Source of the DNA: Flavobacterium sp.
Lineage (GTDB): Bacteria > Bacteroidota > Bacteroidia > Flavobacteriales > Flavobacteriaceae
Direction of reading: 5' to 3'
Assembly (NCBI RefSeq): GCF_027482425.1
Contig: NZ_JAIXWA010000052.1
Coordinates: 1-42,392, forward strand
Length of the DNA: 42,392 nucleotides
Shown here: one piece after another, positions 32,710-41,600 of the stretch
Layout of the letters: each line of letters starts with the position of its first letter
Position numbering within the stretch: the stretch's first letter is position 1
Position numbers and translations under genes: made by a program
Notes under the pieces: model-generated
Told to the model about the DNA's origin: nothing
The model's input: only the letters and a program-made list of their open reading frames with translations
Databases searched by the model: none

Positions 32710-32965
32710 TTTTTGTCCCGATGAAAGTCGGGTCCCGTCATCCGTTGCTATCGGCTCCACTGCGTTCTGCCGGATTTCCACTCCTACCGGGGCTGGGTTG
32801 AACGGTTTTTGTACCGTAAGGAAAATTCTTTGGATTTATCTGTCGTTTTGCTGTGCAGCTCTTCCGCGTGAGGGATGGAAGTAAGGTGCCGCGCACCACG
32901 GACAGCCCGACCCCGTGGCACCTACTCGATGCAACCTTGAAGGCGAATCACGGGGGCACGCCCCA
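32710..32965 (+). repeat. GC-rich dispersed intergenic repeat, copy B, with hairpins
   Basis: This 425-bp gap between convergent-side neighbours holds no credible gene. It contains hairpins CCCGA/TCGGG (about 32718-32733), ACGGT/ACCGT (about 32801-32817), AGGTGCC/GGCACCT (32884-32890 with 32917-32923) and a competing CCACGG/CCGTGG pair (32896-32918). GAGGGAT (32870-32876), AGCCCGACCCCG (32904-32915), CTACTCGATG (32922-32931) and CGCCCC (32959-32964) occur in the same order in copy A at 240-372 on the other strand. Composition is clearly more GC-rich than the AT-rich DNA on its left. Confidence 0.55.
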
Positions 32966-32994
32966 AAAAAAAGCTGCCTCTTTCGAAACAGCTT
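32965..32994 (-). terminator. Terminator of the M20 dipeptidase gene
   Basis: On the minus strand AAGCTG (32994-32989) pairs with CAGCTT (32976-32971), with an internal TTTCGAAA that may extend the fold, followed by a run of eight T. Confidence 0.75.
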
Positions 32995-33000
32995 CTGGGG

Positions 33001-34389
33001 TTATTTGCTTAATTCCACAAAGTATTTGTAAAACAGCGGAATCGTTTCAATCCCTTTGAGGTAGTTGAAAATGCCATAATGTTCGTTGGGCGAGTGGATG
33101 GCATCGCTGTCGAGTCCGAATCCCATTAAGATGGTTTTGGACTTTAATTCTTTTTCAAAAAGCGCGACAATCGGAATACTTCCTCCAGAACGCACGGGAA
33201 TCGCAGGCAAGCCAAAGGTTTCGGTATACGCTTTGTTGGCGGCTTGATATCCAATGCTATCGATGGGTGTCACATAGCCTTGTCCCCCGTGATGAGGTGT
33301 CACTTTGACTTTGACTCCAGCGGGAGCGATGCTTTCGAAGTGTTGGGCAAAGAGCTCGGTGATTTCTTCCCAGTCTTGGTGTGGCACCAAACGCATGGAG
33401 ATTTTGGCATAGGCTTTACTCGCAATAACCGTTTTGGCGCCTTCACCAGTGTATCCTCCCCAAATACCGTTGACATCGAGTGTGGGACGAATCGAGTTGC
33501 GTTCGTTGGTCGAATACCCCGCTTCGCCATAGACGTCGGCAATGTCCAGGGCTTTTTTGTATGCGTCCTCACTGTACGGACGTTTCGCCATTTCGGCACG
33601 CTCGGCCGCTGACAATTCTTCAACTTTATCGTAAAAACCGGGAATCGTAATATGGTTGTTTTCGTCGTGTAGGGATGCAATCATTTTGGACAAAACGTTG
33701 ATCGGGTTGGCTACTGCTCCGCCATACAAGCCCGAATGCAAGTCGCGGTTAGGGCCAGTCACTTCAACTTCCACATAACTCAATCCGCGTAAACCTGTGG
33801 TAATCGACGGCTGTTGGTTGGAAATCATGCCTGTGTCGGAGATTAGAATCACGTCGTTGGCCAATTTTTCTTGGTTGCGTTCCACAAACCAGCTCAACGA
33901 TTTGGACCCGACTTCTTCTTCGCCTTCGATCATAAATTTGACGTTACAGGGCAAGGTGTTGGTTTGAATCATATACTCAAACGCTTTGACGTGCATGAAC
34001 ATTTGTCCTTTATCGTCGCAAGCCCCGCGGGCGAAGATGGCGCCTTCAGGGTGGATTTCAGTGGTTTTGATTACCGGTTCAAACGGCGGAGAATCCCACA
34101 AATCGATCGGGTCGGGCGGTTGTACATCGTAATGGCCATAGACCAATACGGTAGGCAAATTGGGGTCGATAATTTTTTCGCCATAAACGATAGGGTAGCC
34201 GGGCGTTTCACACAGTTCGACTACATCACAGCCGGCACGGAGCAGACTTTCTTTAACCGCATTGGCCATGTCAATGACATCTTGCGCGTAAGCACTGTCG
34301 GCACTAACGGAGGGAATTTTAAGAATTTCAATGAGTTCGTTGATAAAACGATCTTTATGGGTTTGAACGTATTGTTTAATCGTGTCCAT
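33001..34389 (-). CDS. M20-family dipeptidase (CNDP-like)
   Basis: A 462-residue metallopeptidase. Zinc-ligand motifs are in place: YGHYDVQP (H86, D88), GACDDKGQ (D125) and EGEEEVGS (E157, E158). The inserted dimerisation domain (about 200-370) carries DLHSGLYGG and IPVRSGGSIP. No signal peptide is present, so it is probably a cytoplasmic enzyme that splits dipeptides. The length matches CNDP/PepV-type dipeptidases. It is monocistronic with a good terminator. The minus-strand -7 box TATCTTTG lies at 34420-34413. Confidence 0.93.
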   Translation of the reverse strand: MDTIKQYVQTHKDRFINELIEILKIPSVSADSAYAQDVIDMANAVKESLLRAGCDVVELCETPGYPIVYGEKIIDPNLPTVLVYGHYDVQPPDPIDLWDSPPFEPVIKTTEIHPEGAIFARGACDDKGQMFMHVKAFEYMIQTNTLPCNVKFMIEGEEEVGSKSLSWFVERNQEKLANDVILISDTGMISNQQPSITTGLRGLSYVEVEVTGPNRDLHSGLYGGAVANPINVLSKMIASLHDENNHITIPGFYDKVEELSAAERAEMAKRPYSEDAYKKALDIADVYGEAGYSTNERNSIRPTLDVNGIWGGYTGEGAKTVIASKAYAKISMRLVPHQDWEEITELFAQHFESIAPAGVKVKVTPHHGGQGYVTPIDSIGYQAANKAYTETFGLPAIPVRSGGSIPIVALFEKELKSKTILMGFGLDSDAIHSPNEHYGIFNYLKGIETIPLFYKYFVELSK

Positions 34390-34412
34390 GTTTGATTTTT
34401 AATTACTACCTT

Positions 34413-34420
34413 CAAAGATA
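34413..34420 (-). promoter_or_regulatory. -7 box of the dipeptidase gene
   Basis: TATCTTTG on the minus strand matches TAnnTTTG and lies 23 bases before the ATG. Confidence 0.4.
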
Positions 34421-34501
34421 CAAATTCAAAAGCCAATCTTTTTCATTTCTAAATCGCAATTTTCACCTGAGCTACTTTTTTTTCGAAATTGAATGTTGAG
34501 G

Positions 34502-34531
34502 TTTGCAAATTCAAAATAATGCCTATATTTG
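34502..34531 (+). promoter_or_regulatory. tRNA-Leu promoter
   Basis: TTTG (34502-34505), an 18-base spacer and TATATTTG (34524-34531) followed by CA nearly repeat the tRNA-Asp promoter. The tRNA begins 14 bases later. Confidence 0.75.
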
Positions 34532-34544
34532 CACTCACCATTTT

Positions 34545-34626
34545 GCGGGTGTGGCGAAATTGGTAGACGTGCCAGACTTAGGATCTGGTGCCGCAAGGCG
34601 TGTAGGTTCGAGTCCTATTACCCGCA
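34545..34626 (+). tRNA. tRNA-Leu (TAG)
   Basis: An 82-base class II tRNA. The acceptor stem GCGGGTG pairs with TACCCGC (one G-T), the anticodon arm is CCAGA-CTTAGGA-TCTGG with anticodon TAG, the variable arm is TGCCGCAAGGCGT, the T-arm contains GGTTCGAGTCC, and the discriminator is A. CCA is not encoded. Its 3' end is followed by four tandem copies of a related module. Confidence 0.97.
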
Positions 34627-34890
34627 CAAAGTCCAGACAACAGTCTGGATTTTTTTTTGGTGTGTAGGTTCCCCCGAATCCTCGGGGCTATCACCCGCAC
34701 AAAGTCCAGACAACAGTCTGGATTTTTTTTTGGCGTGTAGTTTCCCCCGAATCCTCGGGGCTATCACCCGCACAAAGTCAAGACAACAGTCTGGATTTTT
34801 TTTTGGCGTGTAGTTTCCCCCGAATCCCCGGGGCTATCACCCGCACAAAAATCCAGACAACAGTCAGGATTTTTTTTCGTATAGGTTCCC
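34613..34890 (+). repeat. Four tandem ~73-bp tRNA-3'-end/terminator modules
   Basis: Starting in the 3' end of tRNA-Leu, a module recurs with a period of 73, 73 and 74 bases. Each copy has GTGTAG(G/T)TTC, a CACCCGCACAAA block like the tRNA acceptor end, and a terminator hairpin TCCAGAC-AACA-GTCTGGA plus a T-run at 34632-34658, 34705-34731, 34778-34804 and 34852-34878. In copies after the tRNA the T-arm sequence is replaced by a hairpin CCCCGA/TCGGGG. A partial fifth copy begins at about 34880. Reading frames across it are artefacts. Confidence 0.85.
34632..34658 (+). terminator. tRNA-Leu terminator (first of four tandem copies)
   Basis: TCCAGAC pairs with GTCTGGA around AACA and is followed by nine T. 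Copies 2-4 lie at 34705-34731, 34778-34804 (one arm mismatch) and 34852-34878 (one mismatch). Confidence 0.85.
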
Positions 34891-35045
34891 CCGAAGTGTA
34901 GTTTATCCCGAGAGGATCGATTCGGGAGGTTTTTCAACTTTATAAAAATTTAAGCGATCTCCAATTTTTCGTCTACAGTTAATAACGTTTTGTCTTTCTG
35001 TTAAGAACTTGTTCTTATAAAGATTAACATTATCAAAAGCTTACT

Positions 35046-35053
35046 TATTTTTG
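35046..35053 (+). promoter_or_regulatory. -7 box of the frameshifted gene
   Basis: TATTTTTG matches TAnnTTTG, 20 bases before ATG 35074. No -33 element was found at normal spacing. Confidence 0.35.
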
Positions 35054-35073
35054 TACCATTCCGGTTAGGGTTT

Positions 35074-35836
35074 ATGAAAAAGAGTACCGTTATGATTGCA
35101 TTAATAGTAGCATTTATAGGTATTGTCCTTGTGACAGGCGCCTTATTTTATTTATATAGTTCCAACGAAGTCGCCAAAACCAAGCACCAAACGGGCGAAT
35201 TGAAAGTGGATCGTGCCTACCGAGCGATTGAAGACAACAAGAAGATATCGTCGAAACAAAAGAGCACTTGGTCGAAAACGAGACCAAGTTAGAAGAGGTC
35301 AAGCCCAACCTCGAAGCCCAAATTGCCTCCGATAATATTCCGATTGTAGAGGTCACCGAGACCGATCTCAGTAAATCGCGTGAAGTCAATGACGCCCCGA
35401 AAAAAAGGGGAGCGTCTGACCTACATCCATCAACTTAAATTCAATTTGGTGAATACGGGTAAATTCTCGTTGAAGGATGTTATTTTTTCAATAAAAGATA
35501 TCTATACCGAAAATGGAGCCAGCGGTAAAAAGAGGGCGAAAGATTACAGCTATATGGGGCGCACCTTTAGTACCGAAGATGTGGGAGCGTATCAAAATGT
35601 AGAAATTCCAACGCTCAATTTAAAGTCCAAAAAGCAAGTGTATGTGTGTAATTTACCTTCCAGCTTCGGGGTAGGCGATTATTATTTTGGCCTAATTTTG
35701 GAGTGGAATGGGGGGGTGCCAAATGCATGTCCATATCGAAGAACTCAACGGGAAACTCAAATTCCGATATCAATTTTATGACATCGATGGGAAAGCTATT
35801 GATTTCAAAAAAGTGGAAGAAAAGATGAAACCATAA
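35074..35836 (+). pseudogene. Membrane-anchored protein gene broken by three frameshifts
   Basis: One gene appears to be split over three frames. Frame 1 from ATG 35074 encodes an N-terminal membrane anchor (about residues 7-26). It continues after a one-base loss near 35242 in another frame (DIVETKEHLVENETKLEEVK..., a coiled-coil-like stretch). It returns to frame 1 after a 7-A run at 35400-35406 (KGERLTYIHQLKFNLV...GDYYFGLILEWNGG). It shifts again at a 7-G run near 35711-35717 to end with VHIEELNGKLKFRYQFYDID and the stop at 35834-35836. Removing one A and one G and restoring one base gives a single protein of about 254 residues. Function is unknown. The shifts may be true decay or assembly errors at homopolymers. 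Confidence 0.75.
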
Positions 35837-35837
35837 A

Positions 35838-35862
35838 AAAAAGCCCCACATTCGGGGCTTTT
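35838..35862. terminator. Bidirectional terminator
   Basis: AAGCCCC (35841-35847) pairs with GGGGCTT (35854-35860), with A-run before and T-run after. It lies between the frameshifted gene and the convergent DUF885 gene. Confidence 0.8.
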
Positions 35863-35865
35863 CAT

Positions 35866-37626
35866 TTATTTTGTGGAATCCATCCAACGTTGTACTTTTT
35901 GTTCCAATAAAGCAAGGGGCATCACGCCCGATTCCAAAACAATTTGATGGAATTTTTTGATGTCAAAGCGTTTGCCCATCTCCTTTTCGGCTTTTTTTCG
36001 CAGTTCCATAATTTTTAGCTGCCCAATTTTATACGATAGTGCTTGTCCTGGAATGGCCATATAACGCTCGATTTCGGCGATAATGCTTGCTTCACTTTCA
36101 GCTTCGTTGGCCAAAGAATACGCGATGGCTTGTTCACGAGTCCATCCTTTGGTGTGAATTCCGGTGTCGACTACCAAACGAATGGCGCGGTGCATTTCGC
36201 TGCTCAACATGCCAAAATATTGGTACGGATCGCGGTACAATCCCAATTCAAGTCCTAAACTTTCGGTATACAACGCCCAGCCTTCGCCATACGCACCAAA
36301 CCAGTTGAATTTTTGGAAGTCAGGGAGACTTTTATTTTCTTGTTGCAACGAAATTTGGAAGTGATGGCCAGGTATGGCTTCGTGTAAAAACAAATCTTCA
36401 TCCCCATAGTAATTGTATTTAGTCACGTCGGGAATGGGAACATAGAAAGTCCCAGGACGCGATCCGTCAGTCGCACCTTGCACATATTCGGCACTGGCTG
36501 TTTTTTCACGAAAAGCCTCCGTGCGTTTAACGCGAAAAGGCGTTTTGGGTTGCAAAGCAAATAACTTATCCACATTGGGCTTAATGGTCGTGTGAATTTT
36601 TTCAAAATTGGCGATCACTTCGTCAGGCGATTTGAACGGCATGAGTTCTTTTTTGTTGCGAACAAAATCGAAAAATTCGATGATACTGCCTTTAAATCCA
36701 ACTTGGTTTTTTACCTTTTCCATCTCATTTTTAATGCGTGCAACCTCTTGCAGTCCCAATTGATGAATTTCATCGGGGGTTTTGGTCGTTGTTGTCCATT
36801 GCTTGGCAAGGGCGGCATACCAATCTTTTCCTCCTTCTAAACTACCGATACCACTGCTTTTGCGCGTTTGTGGCAAATAATCGTTTTTCAAGAAAGCAAC
36901 CATTCGTTGAAACGAGGGAATCAATTGGTTTTGAATCGTTTCGCGGTAGGCTTTAGTCAAATTTTGTTGTGTTGCCGCATCAATAGTGGAGGGTAATTTG
37001 GTGATTGCGGTGAAGTACAAATGGTCTTCCGGCTTTTCGGTGACCATGTCTTCAAACTGAGGAATCAATTTTTCGGTCAATGCTTTGGGAAGCACGCACC
37101 CTTTTTTTATTCCTTTTTTCATCGCCACTTGCGCCGAATCCATCCACACGGCAAACAATTCCATTCGGCGTAAAAAGTTGCGGTAATCTTTTTCATTTTT
37201 AAAAGGTTGCGCACTTTCAGCTCCCGCATACTGTCCCATCGTTAAATGCGTTCCCGAGAATTGATTGATGGGAATGTAATGCGTGGGATGCTTTAAAAGA
37301 TCTTCCCCCACAGCTACTTCCCATTGAATGATATCGTAACTAATTTTTTCTTCAGCTGTTAGCGATTTGTAGTCTACATCCGCCAGTTGTGCTTTGGTTT
37401 GGGTGTAGAACTCTTTTTGCGCTTTTCGATAACTCACGGTCATTTCAAATTGCAATTGGTCGTTGAATTTCGACTGACCATTTACCGTGGCATCCAAGGG
37501 ATTAAGACGGTTTTTGCCTTCAAAATAGGTTTGAGTTATCTTCGAAAAATCAACTTTAGTCTTATTTTTTTGACAACCAATGACACCAAATAGTCCCAAC
37601 AGGAACAGAAATACTATTTTTTTCAT
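35866..37626 (-). CDS. DUF885 lipoprotein (predicted metallopeptidase)
   Basis: A 586-residue predicted lipoprotein with the leader MKKIVFLFLLGLFGVIGC (C18). It matches the DUF885 family throughout. The metal-binding motif HEAIPGHH is at 415-422, followed by a downstream EGWALYTESLGLELG segment that supplies the third ligand in thermolysin-like gluzincins. The family is predicted to be peptidases of M2/M3-like fold, here facing the periplasm or outside. It starts 3 bases after the NifU gene stop on the same strand, so the two may share a transcript although they are functionally unrelated. Confidence 0.92.
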   Translation of the reverse strand: MKKIVFLFLLGLFGVIGCQKNKTKVDFSKITQTYFEGKNRLNPLDATVNGQSKFNDQLQFEMTVSYRKAQKEFYTQTKAQLADVDYKSLTAEEKISYDIIQWEVAVGEDLLKHPTHYIPINQFSGTHLTMGQYAGAESAQPFKNEKDYRNFLRRMELFAVWMDSAQVAMKKGIKKGCVLPKALTEKLIPQFEDMVTEKPEDHLYFTAITKLPSTIDAATQQNLTKAYRETIQNQLIPSFQRMVAFLKNDYLPQTRKSSGIGSLEGGKDWYAALAKQWTTTTKTPDEIHQLGLQEVARIKNEMEKVKNQVGFKGSIIEFFDFVRNKKELMPFKSPDEVIANFEKIHTTIKPNVDKLFALQPKTPFRVKRTEAFREKTASAEYVQGATDGSRPGTFYVPIPDVTKYNYYGDEDLFLHEAIPGHHFQISLQQENKSLPDFQKFNWFGAYGEGWALYTESLGLELGLYRDPYQYFGMLSSEMHRAIRLVVDTGIHTKGWTREQAIAYSLANEAESEASIIAEIERYMAIPGQALSYKIGQLKIMELRKKAEKEMGKRFDIKKFHQIVLESGVMPLALLEQKVQRWMDSTK

Positions 37627-37629
37627 GCT

Positions 37630-38523
37630 TTACGAATTTAGCGCTTCAACCACGATTTCGGAATCTTTAAGCATGTCTTTCAACATGTTCTCTATTCCAT
37701 TTTTGAGGGTAAAGGTAGAGGAGGGACAACCGTTGCAAGAACCTTGCAATACCACTTTTACTCGCTTCGTATTTTCATCAAAGGAATCAAATAGAATATT
37801 GCCCCCATCGGCCGCAACGGCTGGTTTTACATATTCTTCCAAGATGTTGATTATTTGTTGCGAGGTGGTATCCAAATGGTCAAAATTTTTGATTTGCTGT
37901 TTTTCCTGTTGTGGGGCTTGTTCCAAAAGGCTTTCCTCTACGACCACCCCTCCGTTTTCAATATATTCTTTGATAAATGTGCGCAATTCTAATGTCACTT
38001 CATCCCAAGATGCGATGTCATATTTGGTAATAGAGATATAATTTTCGTCGAAAAACAGTTCTTTGACAAATGGAAATTGAAACAAAGCTTGCGCTAGGGG
38101 AGATACTTTGGTTGCATCAATATTTTTAAATTCGACCGCTTGAGGCGTTATTTTTCGATTGACGACAAATTTCAAAGTTGCAGGATTAGGGGTGGTTTCC
38201 CCATAAACAGAAATTGGAATCTTCTTTGGAGCAGTATCTTCCAAAAGTACTTTTCCGCCTTGAGCCAAGAAGTTTTCTATTTGTTCGGCGACTTCCTCTT
38301 GCACATCGGCCCATTCTACAATACTAAATCGTTCAATGGCTACAAAGTTCCCTGAAATATAAACTGTTTTTACAAAAGGCAAGTAAAACAATTTTTGTGC
38401 TAGCGGTGAATTTTGAGCTTCGTCAATGTTTTTAAATTCATAATTTTTACCGCGGGTAAAAAAATCAGAAAATTCAAATTTTAAAATCGTAGGATTTTGG
38501 GTTTCTTTTATCGTAATTTTCAT
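37630..38523 (-). CDS. NifU family Fe-S protein with two Nfu N-domains
   Basis: A 297-residue protein with two consecutive Nfu N-terminal-type domains (about 1-92 and 105-195) and a C-terminal NifU domain (about 222-297). Each N-domain has a NPxxLKF...FKNID...SPLAQxLFxxPFVKxxxxxxNxxxI pattern. The NifU domain has CNGC at C263 and C266 for cluster binding. Such proteins carry Fe-S clusters to apo-enzymes in the cytoplasm. The repeated N-domain and the Gln/Glu linker between domains 2 and 3 distinguish it from the short NifU at the left edge of the window. TAACTTTG and TAAATTTG boxes precede it on the minus strand. Confidence 0.92.
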   Translation of the reverse strand: MKITIKETQNPTILKFEFSDFFTRGKNYEFKNIDEAQNSPLAQKLFYLPFVKTVYISGNFVAIERFSIVEWADVQEEVAEQIENFLAQGGKVLLEDTAPKKIPISVYGETTPNPATLKFVVNRKITPQAVEFKNIDATKVSPLAQALFQFPFVKELFFDENYISITKYDIASWDEVTLELRTFIKEYIENGGVVVEESLLEQAPQQEKQQIKNFDHLDTTSQQIINILEEYVKPAVAADGGNILFDSFDENTKRVKVVLQGSCNGCPSSTFTLKNGIENMLKDMLKDSEIVVEALNS

Positions 38524-38575
38524 GTGTTTAAGGCTAATTTCTGCAAATTTAACAAAGTTATTTTTTGAGAATATT

Positions 38576-38583
38576 TATATTTG
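38576..38583 (+). promoter_or_regulatory. -7 box of the adhesin gene
   Basis: TATATTTG matches TAnnTTTG, 72 bases before ATG 38656. The -33 region has no TTG at normal spacing, so the box is only a candidate. Confidence 0.4.
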
Positions 38584-38655
38584 AAGTTTTAAACAATTAA
38601 TTAACAAAATTACCGTTTCAGATGAATCGTTTTTTTTGTTTCAAATAAGATTCGA

Positions 38656-41600
38656 ATGAGAGGAAAATTACTTCTTTTTTTATTGGGAATGCAACTTGGA
38701 TTCTCACAAGCTATTAATGTAGATCTAACTACCTATACTGTACCTCAATTAGTTAGCCAAGTTCTTTTTTCAGGAGGTTCAGGTGGAGCAGCCTGTGTGG
38801 GGACCATTTCTAATGTAACGTGGAGTACGGGAACTAACTTTGGATCCGTAACAGCAGGGCAACCCGATAATGGAATCGGTTATTTTACCAATGTGAATAC
38901 CACTTTTCCATTGGCCAACGGAGTGATATTAAGTACGGGTAGGGCTACAGCTGCTGCCGGTCCAAATGCCAATACACAAAGTAATGGCGCTTTTACATGG
39001 CCTGGGGACACAGAACTTTTTGATTATATAGATGCCTTAGGAATTGACCCTCAGTTAAATAGTTACAATAATGCAACGATTCTAGAGTTTGATTTTATTC
39101 CTTTTGCCAACAGTATGAGTTTTGACTTTTTGTTTGCTTCGGAAGAATATGGAACATTTCAATGTGATTACTCTGATGCCTTTGCGTTTTTTCTTCAAAA
39201 TACTACACAAGGAACCCCAGTAACAAATTTAGCGCTAGTACCAAATACTCCTGATCCAATATCGGTGACTACTATTCGAAGTGATGCTTATAACACGACT
39301 TGTGGGTCTGTTAATCAAAATTTCTTTGGAGTTTATAATGTTGTTGGGCCAGCGATTACAGCCACAAATTTCAATGGACATACCATTCGAATGACAGCTT
39401 CTTCAGCGGTTGTTCCAAATGAAACGTATCATATTAAATTAGTTATTGCTGATCGAAATGACCAAAGTTTTGATTCCGCTGTATTTTTAGCAGGAGGAAG
39501 TTTTGATATCGGGGAGTTAGAAATTGCTTCCGATCCAACATCGGGTGGCTTGCCAGGGTTTACGTTGGCAGCAGGAACTGCTTTGTGTTCGGGAAGTCCA
39601 CAAGATATTGTTGTGGGAACTTTGATTCCTGGGGCCACTTACAATTGGTTTAACGGAACAACTTTAGTGCAATCAGGCCCCTCTAACGTACTGTCAGTAA
39701 CACAAGCAGGGACGTATTCCGTAGAAGTAATTGCGCCGGGAGGATGTCAGATTCCAGTTTCAAACTCGTTTTTGGTAGAAACCTATCCATTATTACCTGC
39801 TGGAACTCCTTTAGATTTGTTTAATGTAGGGTTGAATACTATCTTCAATCTTTCTTCAAACACTCCAATAATCCTCAATGGTATTCCAAACCCTGGAGAC
39901 TTTGCGGTAAGTTATTATTTAAGTCTCACGGATTTGCAAAACCAACAGAATGAAATAACCAATATCAATGCGTATCCTTCATTATCCAATGGACAAACTA
40001 TTTACGCATTAGTGTACGATCAATTCGGAACATATCCTTGTTTGACGGTTCGCACTTTTACCTTGAATTATGCTGCGGTATGCGAAACAATTACAAATCC
40101 TACTAGTAATCAAGTGTTGTGTGAGGGTGCAGATCCTACCGTATTTAGTGTAACTACCGATGCTACAGCAGCAAACTCTATCAAGTTTGTTTATTTCAAT
40201 GCCCCTCAAACAGGGGATACAATGTACTCTGGTGGAACTCTATTGGGGACAGTAACTCCAGCAGCAGGGGTCGCTACCTTCGATGCAGGTGTACTTGGAA
40301 CATTAGGTTCTTTGCCGAATGTACCAGGTAACTACTATGTATATGCAGTTTTGAATCCAACTCCCTCGGATGCAACCTGTCGTCCGAATCAAGTAATCCA
40401 AGTCGTGGTGAATGACGGGGCAAACGCAGGTACAGATGGTTCACTTACTATTTGTGAAACCAATACAGCTACGATTAATTTAAATACCCTCATCTCAGGT
40501 CAAGATCCTGGAGGAACTTGGATAAGAACATTGGGAACAGGTGGAGTTTTCAATGCTGCGGCAGGGTCATTTACCCCTACAGCAGGAAGTACTTCGAGTA
40601 CCTTTACATATACGGTTAACGGAGTGCCACCTTGTCCAAATGACTCTAGTGTGGCTTCTGTAATTATCAATTCTCAACCTGATGCAGGCCTTGATGGGCA
40701 AATTCAAATTTGTGAAACAAGTGCCACTACAATCAATTTATTCTCTTTAATTTCTGGAGAAGAAGCGGGCGGTACATGGATTCGCACTACAGGTACTGGC
40801 GGTATTTTTAACACAACTGCTGGAACATTTACACCGACTCCTGGAGTAACTACCAGCACATTTACATATACTATTGTAGGCACAACCCCTTGTGTTGACG
40901 ATAGTAGTATAGCAACAGTAAATGTTGTTTCACAGCCTAATGCGGGTACTAGCGGATCGGTTTCTATTTGTAGCAATGATCCTTCAACTATAGACTTGAA
41001 TACAGTTATTTCAGGTCAGCAAACTGGAGGTATTTGGACAAGAACGACAGGAACTGGAGGTGTTTTCAATGCCGCTTCGGGGACTTTCACCCTTACCGTG
41101 GGAGCTACTTCAAGTTCGTTTACCTACACCATCCCTGGAATTCTTCCTTGTGGACCCTCATCAAGTGTGGCTTCTGTGAACATAGTGCCACAATCTAATG
41201 CAGGGGTTGATGGCGCTACAACTGTTTGTGAAACAAGCACTGTTGCTGTAGATTTATCCTCATTAATCACAGGGGAACAAACAGGGGGGACTTGGACAAG
41301 AACCTTAGGAACAGGAGGTGTTTTCAATGCGGCGGGGACATTTACACCTGCTCTTGGAGCCACCTCAAGTGTGTTTACCTATACTTTAACGGGAACTACG
41401 CCTTGTGCAAATGATTCTAGTGAAGTAGTAATTACTATTCAACCACAGCCTCAAGCGGGTATCGATGGCGCTTTGACCATTTGTAATACAAACTCGACAG
41501 TTGTCGATTTATTTTCGCTAATTACAGGTGAGCAAACGGGTGGAACATGGACAAGAACGACCGGTACAGGTGGATTGTTTAATGCTGCTTTAGGGGCATT

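Noticed and set aside
33244..34395. Plus-strand open frames of 122 and 174 codons
   Set aside because: They are antisense to the M20 dipeptidase, whose metal-binding motifs are all in place.
34529..34813. 94-codon plus-strand open frame across tRNA-Leu and the repeats
   Set aside because: It is a translation of the tRNA and of the terminator repeats, with no coding signal of its own.
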